This document shows positions 23,909-32,549 of a stretch of DNA of 64,000 nt, one piece after another. The DNA lies in the NCBI RefSeq assembly GCF_900142535.1, contig NZ_FRBE01000013.1, forward strand, positions 1-64,000, in the 5' to 3' direction. A program made the position numbers and the translations under genes. Within the stretch, counting starts at the first letter, position 1; every line of letters begins with the position of its first letter. The DNA comes from Fibrobacter sp. UWEL (GTDB lineage Bacteria > Fibrobacterota > Fibrobacteria > Fibrobacterales > Fibrobacteraceae). The notes under the pieces were generated by a model. It was not told the DNA's origin, did no database searches, and worked only from the letters and a program-made list of their open reading frames with translations.

Positions 23909-24943
23909 ATGCAGATTGATTTGAATAACGTGGATTGGAAGACTCTTCCCTTCGGTTACTCCGACACCGATTACAATGTTCGTTGCTACTACCGCAATGG
24001 TCAGTGGGGCAAGATTGAAGTCTCCTCCGACAAGAACATCAGCATCCACATGGCCGCAACCTGCCTCCACTACGGTCAGGAAGGTTTCGAAGGCCTCAAG
24101 GCTTACACCGGCAAGGACGGTAAGGTCCGTCTGTTCCGCGTAGACGAAAATGCAAAGCGTATGCAGAACACTGCAAACCGCGTCCTCATGGCTGTTCCGC
24201 CTATCGAACTGTTCCGCGAAATGGCTCACCTGGTGACCAAGCTGAACGCTCGCTTTGTTCCGCCTTATGGCCATGGCGCAACCCTTTACATCCGCCCGCT
24301 CCTCATCGGTACCGGTGCAGAAGTTGGTGTGAAGCCCGCTGACGAATACCTGTTCATGATGTTTGTTTGCCCCGTGGGTCCTTACTTCAAGGATGGTTTC
24401 AAGCCCGTTGACATGATGATCAGCCGTAACTACGACCGCGCCGCTCCTCAGGGTACCGGTACTGTGAAGGTTGGCGGTAACTACGCTGCTTCCCTCCAGT
24501 CTCTTGCCGAAGCTAAGAAGCTTGGCTACTCCAGCACCATCTATCTGGATGCCAAGGAAAAGAAGTACATCGACGAATGCGGTCCGGCAAACTTCTTCGG
24601 TATCAAGGGCAAGTCCTACGTTACCCCGAAGTCCGAATCTATTCTGCCGTCTATCACCAACAAGAGCCTGCAGCAGCTTGCTGAATACCTGGGCTACACT
24701 GTTGAAAAGCGCCCGGTGACCTTCGAAGAACTGGCTGAATTCTCTGAAACTGCAGAATGCGGTACCGCAGCTGTGATCACCCCGATCAAGAAGATCGTGG
24801 ACCCCGTTGCAAACAAGACCTTCACCTATGGTGATGGCGTGAACCCGGGTCCTGTGTGCACCGAACTCTTCACCAAGTACACTGCAATCCAGTTTGCTGA
24901 ATGTGAAGACCCGTTCGGCTGGACTGAAGTGGTTGACCTGTAA
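23909..24943 (+). CDS. ilvE: Branched-chain amino acid aminotransferase
   Basis: 344 aa, PLP fold-type IV. Motifs: LHYGQEGFEGLKAYTGKDGKVRLFR, LYIRPLLIGTGAEVGV, GTVKVGGNYAASL with the Schiff-base Lys, YIDECGPANFFGI and ECGTAAVITPI. It transfers the amino group in the last step of Leu, Ile and Val synthesis. The start ATG follows AAAAGGTC. A dispersed repeat and a terminator follow. Confidence 0.95.
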   Translation: MQIDLNNVDWKTLPFGYSDTDYNVRCYYRNGQWGKIEVSSDKNISIHMAATCLHYGQEGFEGLKAYTGKDGKVRLFRVDENAKRMQNTANRVLMAVPPIELFREMAHLVTKLNARFVPPYGHGATLYIRPLLIGTGAEVGVKPADEYLFMMFVCPVGPYFKDGFKPVDMMISRNYDRAAPQGTGTVKVGGNYAASLQSLAEAKKLGYSSTIYLDAKEKKYIDECGPANFFGIKGKSYVTPKSESILPSITNKSLQQLAEYLGYTVEKRPVTFEELAEFSETAECGTAAVITPIKKIVDPVANKTFTYGDGVNPGPVCTELFTKYTAIQFAECEDPFGWTEVVDL

Positions 24944-24967
24944 TCTGGAGCGAGGTCTGCCTCGCCA

Positions 24968-25015
24968 TGTCATTCTGAGCGAAGAACCGTAAGGTTCGAA
25001 GTCGAAGAATCTAAA
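24968..25015 (+). repeat. Dispersed GTCATTCTGA...GAATCTAAA repeat
   Basis: Nearly the same sequence as the in-frame copy in dusB (8806-8836), with an insertion (AACCGTAAGGTTCGAAG) that can form a small hairpin. Confidence 0.85.
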
Positions 25016-25018
25016 AGA

Positions 25019-25050
25019 AGCCTGCGATGAACGTCGCGGGCTTTTTTGCT
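25019..25050 (+). terminator. ilvE terminator
   Basis: AGCCTGCGA TGAACG TCGCGGGCT (one G-U) followed by TTTTTTGC. Confidence 0.75.
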
Positions 25051-25067
25051 GGCTGGTTTTGTGCGGC

Positions 25068-27218
25068 TTACGAGAGTCTTTCTGTGAGGCGGGTGAAACG
25101 CTTGTTGCTTCTGCTGTTACGAACCGCCTGGTTAAAGGCGCCTGGGGCCGAGAGAATCCATACATGGCCCTTGGCGCGGGTGATGGCGGTATAGACCAGG
25201 TTTCGCTGGAGCATGATGGAATGACTGCTATCCAGAACCACGATGACGGCGGGGTATTCGCTACCCTGGCTCTTGTGGATGGTGCATGCATAAGCCAGAG
25301 TCAGTTCTTCCAGTTCGTCTTCTTCGTAGTCCACGGTCTTGTCGTCAAAGAAGACGGTGATTTTCTTGTTGGCGGCGTCCACACGCCAGATAATGCCTAC
25401 GTCCCCGTTGAATACGTTCTTCTCGTAATTGTTCTTGATTTGCATGACGCGATCGCCGTTGCTCCATTCCACGCCCTGCATTTTATGGCGTGGTGCGGCA
25501 GGATTCAGCAATGATTGCAGGAAGGGGTTCAATTCGAAAATTCCCAGAGGGCCTTTCCGCATGGGAACAAGAACCTGCATTTGTTCGATGAGGTTAATGT
25601 CCAGCTTGCTCTTGATGCCTTTTGCGATCAGGTCCTGCAGGTAGCTCTTGCATTCCTCGGGAGTCTCGAAGGGCATAAAGTGAAAGTTGGGGCCATCCAG
25701 CGGGGACGGCGTAATGCCCTTGTTAATCTGGGCGGATTTTGCGGCAATATCGTTGTCGCCAGCCTGACGGAAAATGTGCTGTAGGCGGACGCTTGGAATT
25801 TTTGGACTGCGGAGAAGGTCGTTCAGGACGTTTCCGGGGCCGACACTGGGCAGCTGGTCTGCGTCCCCCACAAATACAATGCGGGTGCTTTCGCCAACGG
25901 CTTCCAGCAGGGACGATGCTAGCCAGGTGTCCACCATACTGAATTCGTCCACGATCAGGAGTTTGCACTGCAGTTGGTTCTCGGAGTTCTTCACGAACTT
26001 TCGGGAAACAGGATCCACTTCCAGAAGCCTATGGATGGTGCTTGCCTTTTCGCCACAGCAGTCTCCCATGCGTTTGGCGGCGCGACCTGTAGGGGCTGCA
26101 AGCAAAATGCTTTCGCCCATTTTCCGCGCCAGATGGAGAATGCCTTTTAGGATGGTGGTCTTTCCGGTGCCGGGACCGCCTGTAATGATGAAAACCTTAT
26201 GGGAAAGTGCCTTGGTGATGGCTTCCCGCTGGATGGGATCGAAGGCGAATTTATGGTCGCGTTCCCAGTCGATCAGTTCTCGGTTGATGTATTCGGGACT
26301 GATGAATTCTTCCTGGTCGTTAATACGGCAAAGGAGATCCGTCGCGATTTTTTCTTCCGCACGGAACAGGGGCGGGAAAAAGCAATCGTCGTCAATGCGC
26401 CGGATGCGTCCCGTGGCACAGGCGTCCTCGAACAGATCCATCAAGGTGTTGATGGAATCATCATCGTAGTAATCGATACGCAGATTCTTTAAGGTGCGGC
26501 CAATCAGATTGTCCTTGGGAAGGTACGTATGGCCTTCGCTCATGGCGGCTTCCTGCAGGGTGTACAGGAGGGCTTCCTGCAATCGCATGGGGCTATCCTT
26601 AGGGATGCCAACTTTCATGGCGATTTCGTCTGCCTTCAGGAACCCGATGCCGTAAACTTCCTCGCAGAGAATGTAGGGATTTTCACGAATCTTCTCGATG
26701 GTGCCCTGGCCGAACTTCATCCAGATTTTCTTGGCTACACTTCCTACAATCTCGTGACTGTACAGGAACATCATGGTCTCGCGGCTATGACGGACTTCAT
26801 GCCAACGTGCTAAAAAAATCATGGCCTTGGCTTTGGGCAGACCCTTAATCTTTTGCTCCAGGAACTGATCCGGATGATTGTCCAAAATATCGAAGGTGCT
26901 TTCGCCGAAGATGTCGTAAATATTCTGCGCGGTCTTGGGACCGACTCCAGGGCAGATTCCGCTTCCCAGGAAGGTGACCACGTCGCTGTCATCGCTGGTG
27001 GCGATCAGCTCAAAACCGGTGCACTTGAATTGCTTTCCGTATTTGGGGTGGCTTCCCCAATCACCCTGGAATTTGACGTTTTCGCCAACGTTTAGGGCGG
27101 GAAGGGTTCCGGTCACGATGACCACTTTCTTGGACTCTGCATCCATAATGCGCAAGACGGTAAAACCATTTTGCGGACTATGGAAAGTGATGGATTTAAT
27201 GGTCCCCTGAAGATCCAT
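25068..27218 (-). CDS. recD2: RecD2-type ATP-dependent DNA helicase
   Basis: 716 aa. An SF1 5'-3' helicase acting without RecBC. The N-terminal OB-like region (MDLQGTIKSITFHSPQNGFTVLRI ... GENVKFQGDW) and the helix-hairpin-helix region (GSGICPGVGPKTAQNIYDIFGE) are those of RecD2. Walker A is IITGGPGTGKTTIL, Walker B LLIVDEFSMVD, then FVGDADQLPSVGPGNVL, RLQHIFRQ, and the C-terminal TLAYACTIHKSQGSEYPAVIVVL ... LVYTAITRAKGHVWI. Length is normal. It ends convergently with ilvE; cstA follows upstream on the same strand, 12 nt away. Confidence 0.95.
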   Translation of the reverse strand: MDLQGTIKSITFHSPQNGFTVLRIMDAESKKVVIVTGTLPALNVGENVKFQGDWGSHPKYGKQFKCTGFELIATSDDSDVVTFLGSGICPGVGPKTAQNIYDIFGESTFDILDNHPDQFLEQKIKGLPKAKAMIFLARWHEVRHSRETMMFLYSHEIVGSVAKKIWMKFGQGTIEKIRENPYILCEEVYGIGFLKADEIAMKVGIPKDSPMRLQEALLYTLQEAAMSEGHTYLPKDNLIGRTLKNLRIDYYDDDSINTLMDLFEDACATGRIRRIDDDCFFPPLFRAEEKIATDLLCRINDQEEFISPEYINRELIDWERDHKFAFDPIQREAITKALSHKVFIITGGPGTGKTTILKGILHLARKMGESILLAAPTGRAAKRMGDCCGEKASTIHRLLEVDPVSRKFVKNSENQLQCKLLIVDEFSMVDTWLASSLLEAVGESTRIVFVGDADQLPSVGPGNVLNDLLRSPKIPSVRLQHIFRQAGDNDIAAKSAQINKGITPSPLDGPNFHFMPFETPEECKSYLQDLIAKGIKSKLDINLIEQMQVLVPMRKGPLGIFELNPFLQSLLNPAAPRHKMQGVEWSNGDRVMQIKNNYEKNVFNGDVGIIWRVDAANKKITVFFDDKTVDYEEDELEELTLAYACTIHKSQGSEYPAVIVVLDSSHSIMLQRNLVYTAITRAKGHVWILSAPGAFNQAVRNSRSNKRFTRLTERLS

Positions 27219-27230
27219 GTGCGTCGAATT

Positions 27231-28766
27231 TTATTTCGGCTGGTACTTGTTCTTTTCGTCGATTTCGGAGTTCCACTTGTCCGGATCGAAGTTGGCCATG
27301 GTGGTCAATTTCTTGCCGCGCTTCACAAGCCACACGCCAAGGCCAACGGCGATAAAGACTGCCAAGGCTCTTGCGGTGTTGTATTCCAGGCCGAATCCAA
27401 CGGGAGCGCCCTTCAGGTTAGTGGGGCTCACCCACAGAATATAGAAGGCGGTGATGAACACCATGAACATGCAAGGCAGAAGTGCAATCCAGAAATTTTT
27501 GTTCTTGCTACGAAGATAAGCCACGGTAACGCAAAGGCTACAGACGGCCATGAGCTGGTTACTCCAGCTGAAGTAATTCCACAGGATGTTGAAGCCTTCC
27601 TTGTCCAGGTTGCTCCAGAAAATAATGGCCAGGCAGATAGCGAACATGGGGACTGTCAACAGCAGGCGATTCTTGGTAGAAGCCTGATCGATGCCGAACA
27701 GTTCTGCAATGGTCAGGCGAAGGCTGCGAAGGCTGGTATCACCACTGGTGATTGCCAAAACGATTACGCCGACGACCACCAGGACGGAAATGGGTGCGAA
27801 GGGCAGAACGTCGTTCACCAGAGTGCTCAGGACCTTGACGCCGCTTGCGCCAGTAATCAGTTCCGGGAACTTGTGGTAGATGTACATGCCGCCGGCAGCC
27901 CAGATCATGCCAATGAGGCCTTCCAGAATCATCATGCCGTAGAAGGTCTGACGGCCTGTCTTTTCGGAAAATTCGGTGCGGGCAACCAGAGGACTTTGGG
28001 TGCTATGGAATCCGCTAATGATTCCGCAAGCAATGGTGACGAACAGCATGGGAAGAATGGGCTGACCTGCAGGATGCTTATTGAAGTTGCTGCCAAAGTC
28101 GCTAAAGCTGATGTTGTCCAGAACGTTTAGGTTGGGGGCGATACCCACGAGAATTGCCAGGGATGCAAGAATCAGAAGACCGCCAAACACGGGGTAGATA
28201 CGGCCGATAATCTTATCGATGGGGAAGAAGGTGCTCAGGAAGTAGTAGATGAAAATGCAAGCCACAGCCACCCAGAACAGAGTGGGAGACACATGACTGC
28301 CCACCAGGATGGGGGTGTTAATGAGCTGTGCGGGAGTATTGGTAAATACGGCGCCCACCAGGATCAATGCCACGGAAATCAAGGTCATCACAATTTTAGA
28401 GGGGCCCTTGCCCAGGAACTTGCGGGAAAGAGCTGGCACGTTGTAACCGTTGTTACGCATGCTCACCATACCGCTGAAGTAGTCATGGACGGCACCGCCC
28501 AAGACGTTTCCCAGAGGGAGAAGGATGAAGACGATGGCACCAAACTTAATGCCCAGAATCACGCCAATCACAGGACCGATACCTGCAATGTTCAAAAGCT
28601 GGATCAGCATGTTCTTCCAATGAGGGAGAACCAGGCGGTCCACGCCGTCGGGGTTTTCGGTAGCGGGGGTCTTGCGATCATCGGGGCCGAACACATGTTC
28701 TACGAACTTTCCATAAGTAAAGTAGCCGCCAATGAGGATAGCCACGCCAATCAGGAATGTGATCAT
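27231..28766 (-). CDS. cstA: CstA-family carbon-starvation/peptide or pyruvate carrier
   Basis: 511 aa, inner-membrane, about 13-14 hydrophobic helices. The family opening is clear: DGVDRLVLPHWKNMLIQLLNIAGIGPVIGVILGIKFGAIVFILLPLGNVLGGAVHDYFSGMVSMRNNGYNVP. It is shorter than E. coli CstA (about 700 aa), as in the short subfamily. Substrates known in the family are pyruvate and peptides; I cannot choose. It lies 12 nt before recD2 on the same strand. Confidence 0.85.
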   Translation of the reverse strand: MITFLIGVAILIGGYFTYGKFVEHVFGPDDRKTPATENPDGVDRLVLPHWKNMLIQLLNIAGIGPVIGVILGIKFGAIVFILLPLGNVLGGAVHDYFSGMVSMRNNGYNVPALSRKFLGKGPSKIVMTLISVALILVGAVFTNTPAQLINTPILVGSHVSPTLFWVAVACIFIYYFLSTFFPIDKIIGRIYPVFGGLLILASLAILVGIAPNLNVLDNISFSDFGSNFNKHPAGQPILPMLFVTIACGIISGFHSTQSPLVARTEFSEKTGRQTFYGMMILEGLIGMIWAAGGMYIYHKFPELITGASGVKVLSTLVNDVLPFAPISVLVVVGVIVLAITSGDTSLRSLRLTIAELFGIDQASTKNRLLLTVPMFAICLAIIFWSNLDKEGFNILWNYFSWSNQLMAVCSLCVTVAYLRSKNKNFWIALLPCMFMVFITAFYILWVSPTNLKGAPVGFGLEYNTARALAVFIAVGLGVWLVKRGKKLTTMANFDPDKWNSEIDEKNKYQPK

Positions 28767-28787
28767 TTTGATGCCTTCTTTTTTCGG

Positions 28788-29921
28788 TTATTCTTCTTCG
28801 TTCATTTCTTCGTAGGCTTCATCTGCCTTTTCACGTACACTTGCGTTCTTGTCTTCGGCGGGTTCAGGATTGCCTCCGCGAACGTAGCCCTTTTCCTTGG
28901 CAATTTCATCCGGAGTCTTGTCGGTGCCGAATTGCTGCTTGAAGTAAAGGATGTTGGTGGTGTAGCTGGTCTTGCCTGCGTAATCCAAGCCCACCACAGG
29001 GTTGAAGGATGCGCCCAGATGGAATGCGACTTCAAGACCGAAACGGAAGCCGTTGTTGCCCTTGACGGTTAAGTCGGGATTGATGGTCTGGCCGTAGAAG
29101 GCGCTTGTAAGTCCTGTGTTCTTGTCCAGAGCCATACAGGTCAGCTTTCCGCTGGAAGCCATTTCAGCAGACTGGTATCCCAGAGACATCATCACTTCAA
29201 CAAACTTAACAGGCTTGTAACCGAGAATGAGGGAGATGTTTAGCGTGGAGATGTCCAGATCCAGCTGGCCCTTGTAATCTTCGGGACGGTAGCTAATGCT
29301 GCTGGTGTTGTATCCAAAGCCAAGGCTTACGTTCAGGCCCTGTGCCGCAGGGGGAAGCATGTACTGGAAGAAATGACCAAAGCTATATTGCAGGCCGAAA
29401 CCGAAATCGCTGAAACCGCGAAGTTCGCTAATGGCGGGAAGCATCATCCAGCGAAGGACTGCGCGGGCGTGGAACATGCTAGCACCAATCTGCAGGTACG
29501 GATAAGTAAATACGCCCAGACCGTTCAAGGTTTCATTACCATAGACGCGACCATCATAGGGCTGTGTCATATCGTGGTTTTCGCCGAAGATGGTGGGATT
29601 GTCTGTGGCTACGCCCAATGCATTCTTTTCCTTGAAAGAGCGGTCATCATCGTTAATAGGAATGATGGAGATGGGAAGGCCCGCTTCAAAGCTAATGCTC
29701 TTGGCCACTTCTGCGCTTACGAACCAGTTGCTGTTCAGTACGTTGCCCAGATTGGTGATGATGGGCTTTACGTAACCGGGACGGTTGCCGTATACGGGAA
29801 TCTTGCTGTCGAATGCAGCCAGGGATTCATAGGTGGATGCCCAGCCCTGGTCGTCCATAGCGAAAGATGCTGCGGAAGCGAGAAGGGCGACGATAGAAGA
29901 AAGTTTTGCGAGCTTTTTCAT
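28788..29921 (-). CDS. Outer-membrane beta-barrel-like protein (DUF6588-like)
   Basis: 377 aa. Signal peptide (MKKLAKLSSIVALLASAASFA), then repeated amphipathic strands (LGVFTYPYLQIGASMFHARAVLRWM; SDFGFGLQYSFGHF; LNVSLGFGYNTSSISY; STLNISLILGYKPVKFVEVMMSLGYQS; FRFGLEVAFHLGASFNPVVGLDYAG). A short acidic Glu-rich tail follows. It resembles DUF6588-type secreted/barrel proteins, tentatively. Function unknown. It is the first of three adjacent barrel-like genes on this strand. Confidence 0.6.
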   Translation of the reverse strand: MKKLAKLSSIVALLASAASFAMDDQGWASTYESLAAFDSKIPVYGNRPGYVKPIITNLGNVLNSNWFVSAEVAKSISFEAGLPISIIPINDDDRSFKEKNALGVATDNPTIFGENHDMTQPYDGRVYGNETLNGLGVFTYPYLQIGASMFHARAVLRWMMLPAISELRGFSDFGFGLQYSFGHFFQYMLPPAAQGLNVSLGFGYNTSSISYRPEDYKGQLDLDISTLNISLILGYKPVKFVEVMMSLGYQSAEMASSGKLTCMALDKNTGLTSAFYGQTINPDLTVKGNNGFRFGLEVAFHLGASFNPVVGLDYAGKTSYTTNILYFKQQFGTDKTPDEIAKEKGYVRGGNPEPAEDKNASVREKADEAYEEMNEEE

Positions 29922-29948
29922 ACGATCCAGTCTTTTAGATGAAAACCT

Positions 29949-30614
29949 TTAGAATTGATACTGAGCGGTAAGTGAAACCAAAATCATTGTCTGCCACATA
30001 TCATGATTCATGGCATCGTCTTCGATGCGCTTGGCATCTACATCAAAAAAACAATTCTGGTAGAACTTCAATGCGGGGACCATGGCAATATGATCCGTAA
30101 TAAAGTAGTGGATGTTGGCTATAAAACCGAAGCCTATGCCGGTAAAGTCTGCGTCATAGGTATCTGCCCCATAGAACAGGTTGTCGTCGGTCTTGATGCT
30201 TACAAGAGAGGCTGCTGCACCGAGGCCCGCCTGGAAAAATTCTGGCCAGAAAATGTTGTAGATGAATTCCACACCCAGGCGCATAATGCGGGTGTCTCTT
30301 TCCAAGGTCTGGTCCGGATAGGCAGTCAAGTTCTGTTCCGAAGTCCAGTACTGGAGATTCAGTGCCAGGGAAATTTCCTTGATATTTACGCCAAGGGCAA
30401 AATCGGTGCTGCCCAGGACGGACAAGGTGGAAGGGTGGAGGTTACCTTTGACTCCATTCTTGTCCTCCACTTTCAGGACGTAATCATTCATATCGCCTTT
30501 GGATACGAGAAGTCCAAAACCCGCTTGTCCAAAGAAAGTGACCGGCTTAGGTGCTGCCCAAAGGGTAGGCGCAAGCAGGAAAATTAGAGCGGAAATACCC
30601 TTGAGTAGTTTCAT
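29949..30614 (-). CDS. Outer-membrane barrel-like protein, paralogue A
   Basis: 221 aa with a signal peptide (MKLLKGISALIFLLAPTLWA) and a C-terminal aromatic strand ending QYQF. It is clearly related to the next gene: same length, shared framework SLALNLQYWTSEQNLTAYPD/SLAVTFQYSSLSESLTDYED, GVEFIYNIFWPEFFQAGLG/GFEFTYNLNWPEDFQVGLG, and F.ITDHIAMVP.LK.Y.N. Function unknown. Confidence 0.7.
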   Translation of the reverse strand: MKLLKGISALIFLLAPTLWAAPKPVTFFGQAGFGLLVSKGDMNDYVLKVEDKNGVKGNLHPSTLSVLGSTDFALGVNIKEISLALNLQYWTSEQNLTAYPDQTLERDTRIMRLGVEFIYNIFWPEFFQAGLGAAASLVSIKTDDNLFYGADTYDADFTGIGFGFIANIHYFITDHIAMVPALKFYQNCFFDVDAKRIEDDAMNHDMWQTMILVSLTAQYQF

Positions 30615-30626
30615 GATAGAAGTTCC

Positions 30627-31295
30627 TTAGAATTGGTACTGGATGGAAAGACCAGCGGTAAAGAAGGTTTGCCACTTGTAGGGATCCAGATCGCAAAGCT
30701 CAGAGGGCCCAGTGTAGACGTTCTTGAACCAGTTCTCGTAGATTTTTACAGAGGGTACAACGGCGATGTGATCTGTAAAGTAATAATGGGCGTTCAAGAT
30801 AAAGCCAACGCCGGAACCAAGCAGTCGGGAACGGTATGATTCACCGTCCATATAAGCTGAATTACCGACGTAAATAGTGGTATAGGAATAACCGAGACCG
30901 AGTCCCACCTGGAAATCTTCCGGCCAGTTGAGGTTGTAGGTAAACTCAAAACCGAAACGCCACAGGGAAATGGCGGTGGGGTCTGGATCTTCGTAATCGG
31001 TTAAGCTTTCGGAGAGCGAGGAGTATTGGAACGTTACTGCAAGAGAGAAGAAACGCATGTTCACGCCAAGCTCAATTTCCGGAGAGGGAATGAGGCTTAA
31101 GTCGGGAGGATATACTTTCATCTTCTCGCCAGTGGTATCTTCCAGAGAGATGGCCCGTTCGTTCAAGTCCCCGTTGCTGTAGGCAACGTTAAAACCTGCC
31201 TTCACGAAGTAGGACTTGGGCCAGTAATCTTCAGCCCAGGCTTGCGTACAGAACAGACCTGCAAGCAACAAGAGAATGGATGCGATTTTCTTCAT
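30627..31295 (-). CDS. Outer-membrane barrel-like protein, paralogue B
   Basis: 222 aa, signal peptide MKKIASILLLLAGLFCTQAWA. Tandem duplicate of the neighbouring gene, 12 nt apart. Strands GVNMRFFSLAVTFQYSSL, FGFEFTYNLNWPEDFQVGLGLGYSYTTIYV, and NAHYYFTDHIAVVPSVKIYENWF; C-terminus SIQYQF, a typical outer-membrane barrel end. Confidence 0.7.
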   Translation of the reverse strand: MKKIASILLLLAGLFCTQAWAEDYWPKSYFVKAGFNVAYSNGDLNERAISLEDTTGEKMKVYPPDLSLIPSPEIELGVNMRFFSLAVTFQYSSLSESLTDYEDPDPTAISLWRFGFEFTYNLNWPEDFQVGLGLGYSYTTIYVGNSAYMDGESYRSRLLGSGVGFILNAHYYFTDHIAVVPSVKIYENWFKNVYTGPSELCDLDPYKWQTFFTAGLSIQYQF

Positions 31296-31299
31296 ATTC

Positions 31300-31345
31300 T
31301 TTAGGGGCTAGGTTCTTAAATTCTAGACCCTGTACCCTATACCCT
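31300..31345. repeat. Short CTA/CCTA-rich repeat patch
   Basis: Low-complexity CTAG/CCCTA-type words between paralogue B and nadA (TAGGGGCTAGG, CCCTGTACCCTATACCCTAG, TCTAGTCTCTA). No gene. Confidence 0.5.
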
Positions 31346-31357
31346 AGTTTCTAGTCT

Positions 31358-32374
31358 CTACTTCGCTGCGTAATAGAACATGGCGTCAATGCACTTCTTG
31401 GCGGCGACGCGGGTCTCTTCGTCCATTTCAACGCGCTGGGCTGCTTCCGGGTGACGGAGGGTTTCCAGGATGTTTTCAAGAGAGTTGGACTTCATGTACT
31501 TACACATGCTGCAGCTTCCGATGAAGGTCTTGTTGGGGAACTCGTACTGCATACGAGCGTTCAGACCGCATTCGGTAAGGAGCAGGAACGGGGTGTTTTC
31601 CGGTTGTTCCTTGATGTAGGTAACCATCTGGCCGGTGCTGCCCACGTAGTCGCTAAGGAGTGCTACGCCCGGGTGGCATTCGGGGTGGCTCACCACCTTC
31701 AAATTCGGGTTCTGGCTGCGGAAGAAGTTGATCAGTTCGGAATCGTAGGTTTCGTGCACATAGCAGCAACCGCTATGGAGGACGATTTCCTTCTTGATGT
31801 TGCGCTTCTTCATTTCATCAATCAAATTCTGACCCATGAGACCATCGGGGACAAAAACGATCTTATCGTTTTCCAGAGAGCTTACGATCTTCATCACGTT
31901 GGAACTGGTGACGCAAACGTCGCAGTTTGCCTTCACGTCGGCGGTGGTGTTGATGTAGCAGACGAAGGTGTGATCCGGATACTTTTCGCGGAGGGCGCGG
32001 ACTTCGGCTCCGGTAATGGAGTCGGCCAGGCTACAACCGGTGAGGGGGCCGGGGATCAGAACGTCCTTGGTGGGGTTCAGGATCTTTGCGGTTTCGCCCA
32101 TGAATCGCACTGCGGAGAACACGATGGTCTTGGCGTTCACCTTGGTGGCGTCCTGGCTCAGTTTGAAGCTGTCGCCGTCGTAATCGGCAACACCCAGGAT
32201 GATTTCCGGGGCAACGTAACTGTGGGCCAGGATCACGGCGTCCCGTTCCTTCTTCAGTTCGTTGATTTCGTTGATGAGGGGGAGCATCTGCTCGCATTTT
32301 TCCATGGAGTAGGTGCAAAGGACAGCGCCAGGCTGGATAGTCTTAAGACGATTGTAAAGTTCTTCTGCAGTCAT
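31358..32374 (-). CDS. nadA: Quinolinate synthase A
   Basis: 338 aa; condenses iminoaspartate with dihydroxyacetone phosphate to quinolinate in NAD synthesis. Motifs: LAHSYVAPEI, VFSAVRFMGETAKILNP, LIPGPLTGCSLADSI (cluster Cys), VCYINTTADVKANCDVCVTSSN, SHPECHPGVALLSDYVGSTGQMVTYI, LLTECGLNARMQYEFPNK (Cys) and IGSCSMCKYMKSNSL (Cys). The three cluster ligands are in family order. Downstream partner genes nadB and nadC are not in the window. Confidence 0.97.
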   Translation of the reverse strand: MTAEELYNRLKTIQPGAVLCTYSMEKCEQMLPLINEINELKKERDAVILAHSYVAPEIILGVADYDGDSFKLSQDATKVNAKTIVFSAVRFMGETAKILNPTKDVLIPGPLTGCSLADSITGAEVRALREKYPDHTFVCYINTTADVKANCDVCVTSSNVMKIVSSLENDKIVFVPDGLMGQNLIDEMKKRNIKKEIVLHSGCCYVHETYDSELINFFRSQNPNLKVVSHPECHPGVALLSDYVGSTGQMVTYIKEQPENTPFLLLTECGLNARMQYEFPNKTFIGSCSMCKYMKSNSLENILETLRHPEAAQRVEMDEETRVAAKKCIDAMFYYAAK

Positions 32375-32401
32375 GCCGCCAAATATAGAAAAGTGCTTAG
32401 G

Positions 32402-32457
32402 AACTCATATCTCATATCTTGTATCTCGTAACTCATATCTCATATCTCGTAATTCAT
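32402..32457 (+). repeat. 28-bp tandem duplication upstream of a sigma-54 promoter
   Basis: Two units of 28 bp, 32402-32429 and 32430-32457, each starting AACTCATATCTCATATCT. They end 8-10 bp before the sigma-54 -24 element, so they may be activator sites or merely neutral repeats. Confidence 0.7.
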
Positions 32458-32464
32458 AACTTAA

Positions 32465-32482
32465 TTGGCACGTCTTTTGCAA
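32465..32482 (+). promoter_or_regulatory. Sigma-54 promoter of the second FISUMP gene
   Basis: TTGGCACGTCTTTTGCA matches the TGGCACG-N4-TTGCA consensus exactly. GG (32467-32468) and GC (32479-32480) are 12 bp apart. The predicted start of transcription is about 32492, some 58 nt before the ATG. Confidence 0.85.
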
Positions 32483-32549
32483 CCTGTAAAGCGTTCAAAT
32501 CAACAAAGATTTGAAAAATTACAGAATTTGTAAAAATAAGTGGTTTTTT

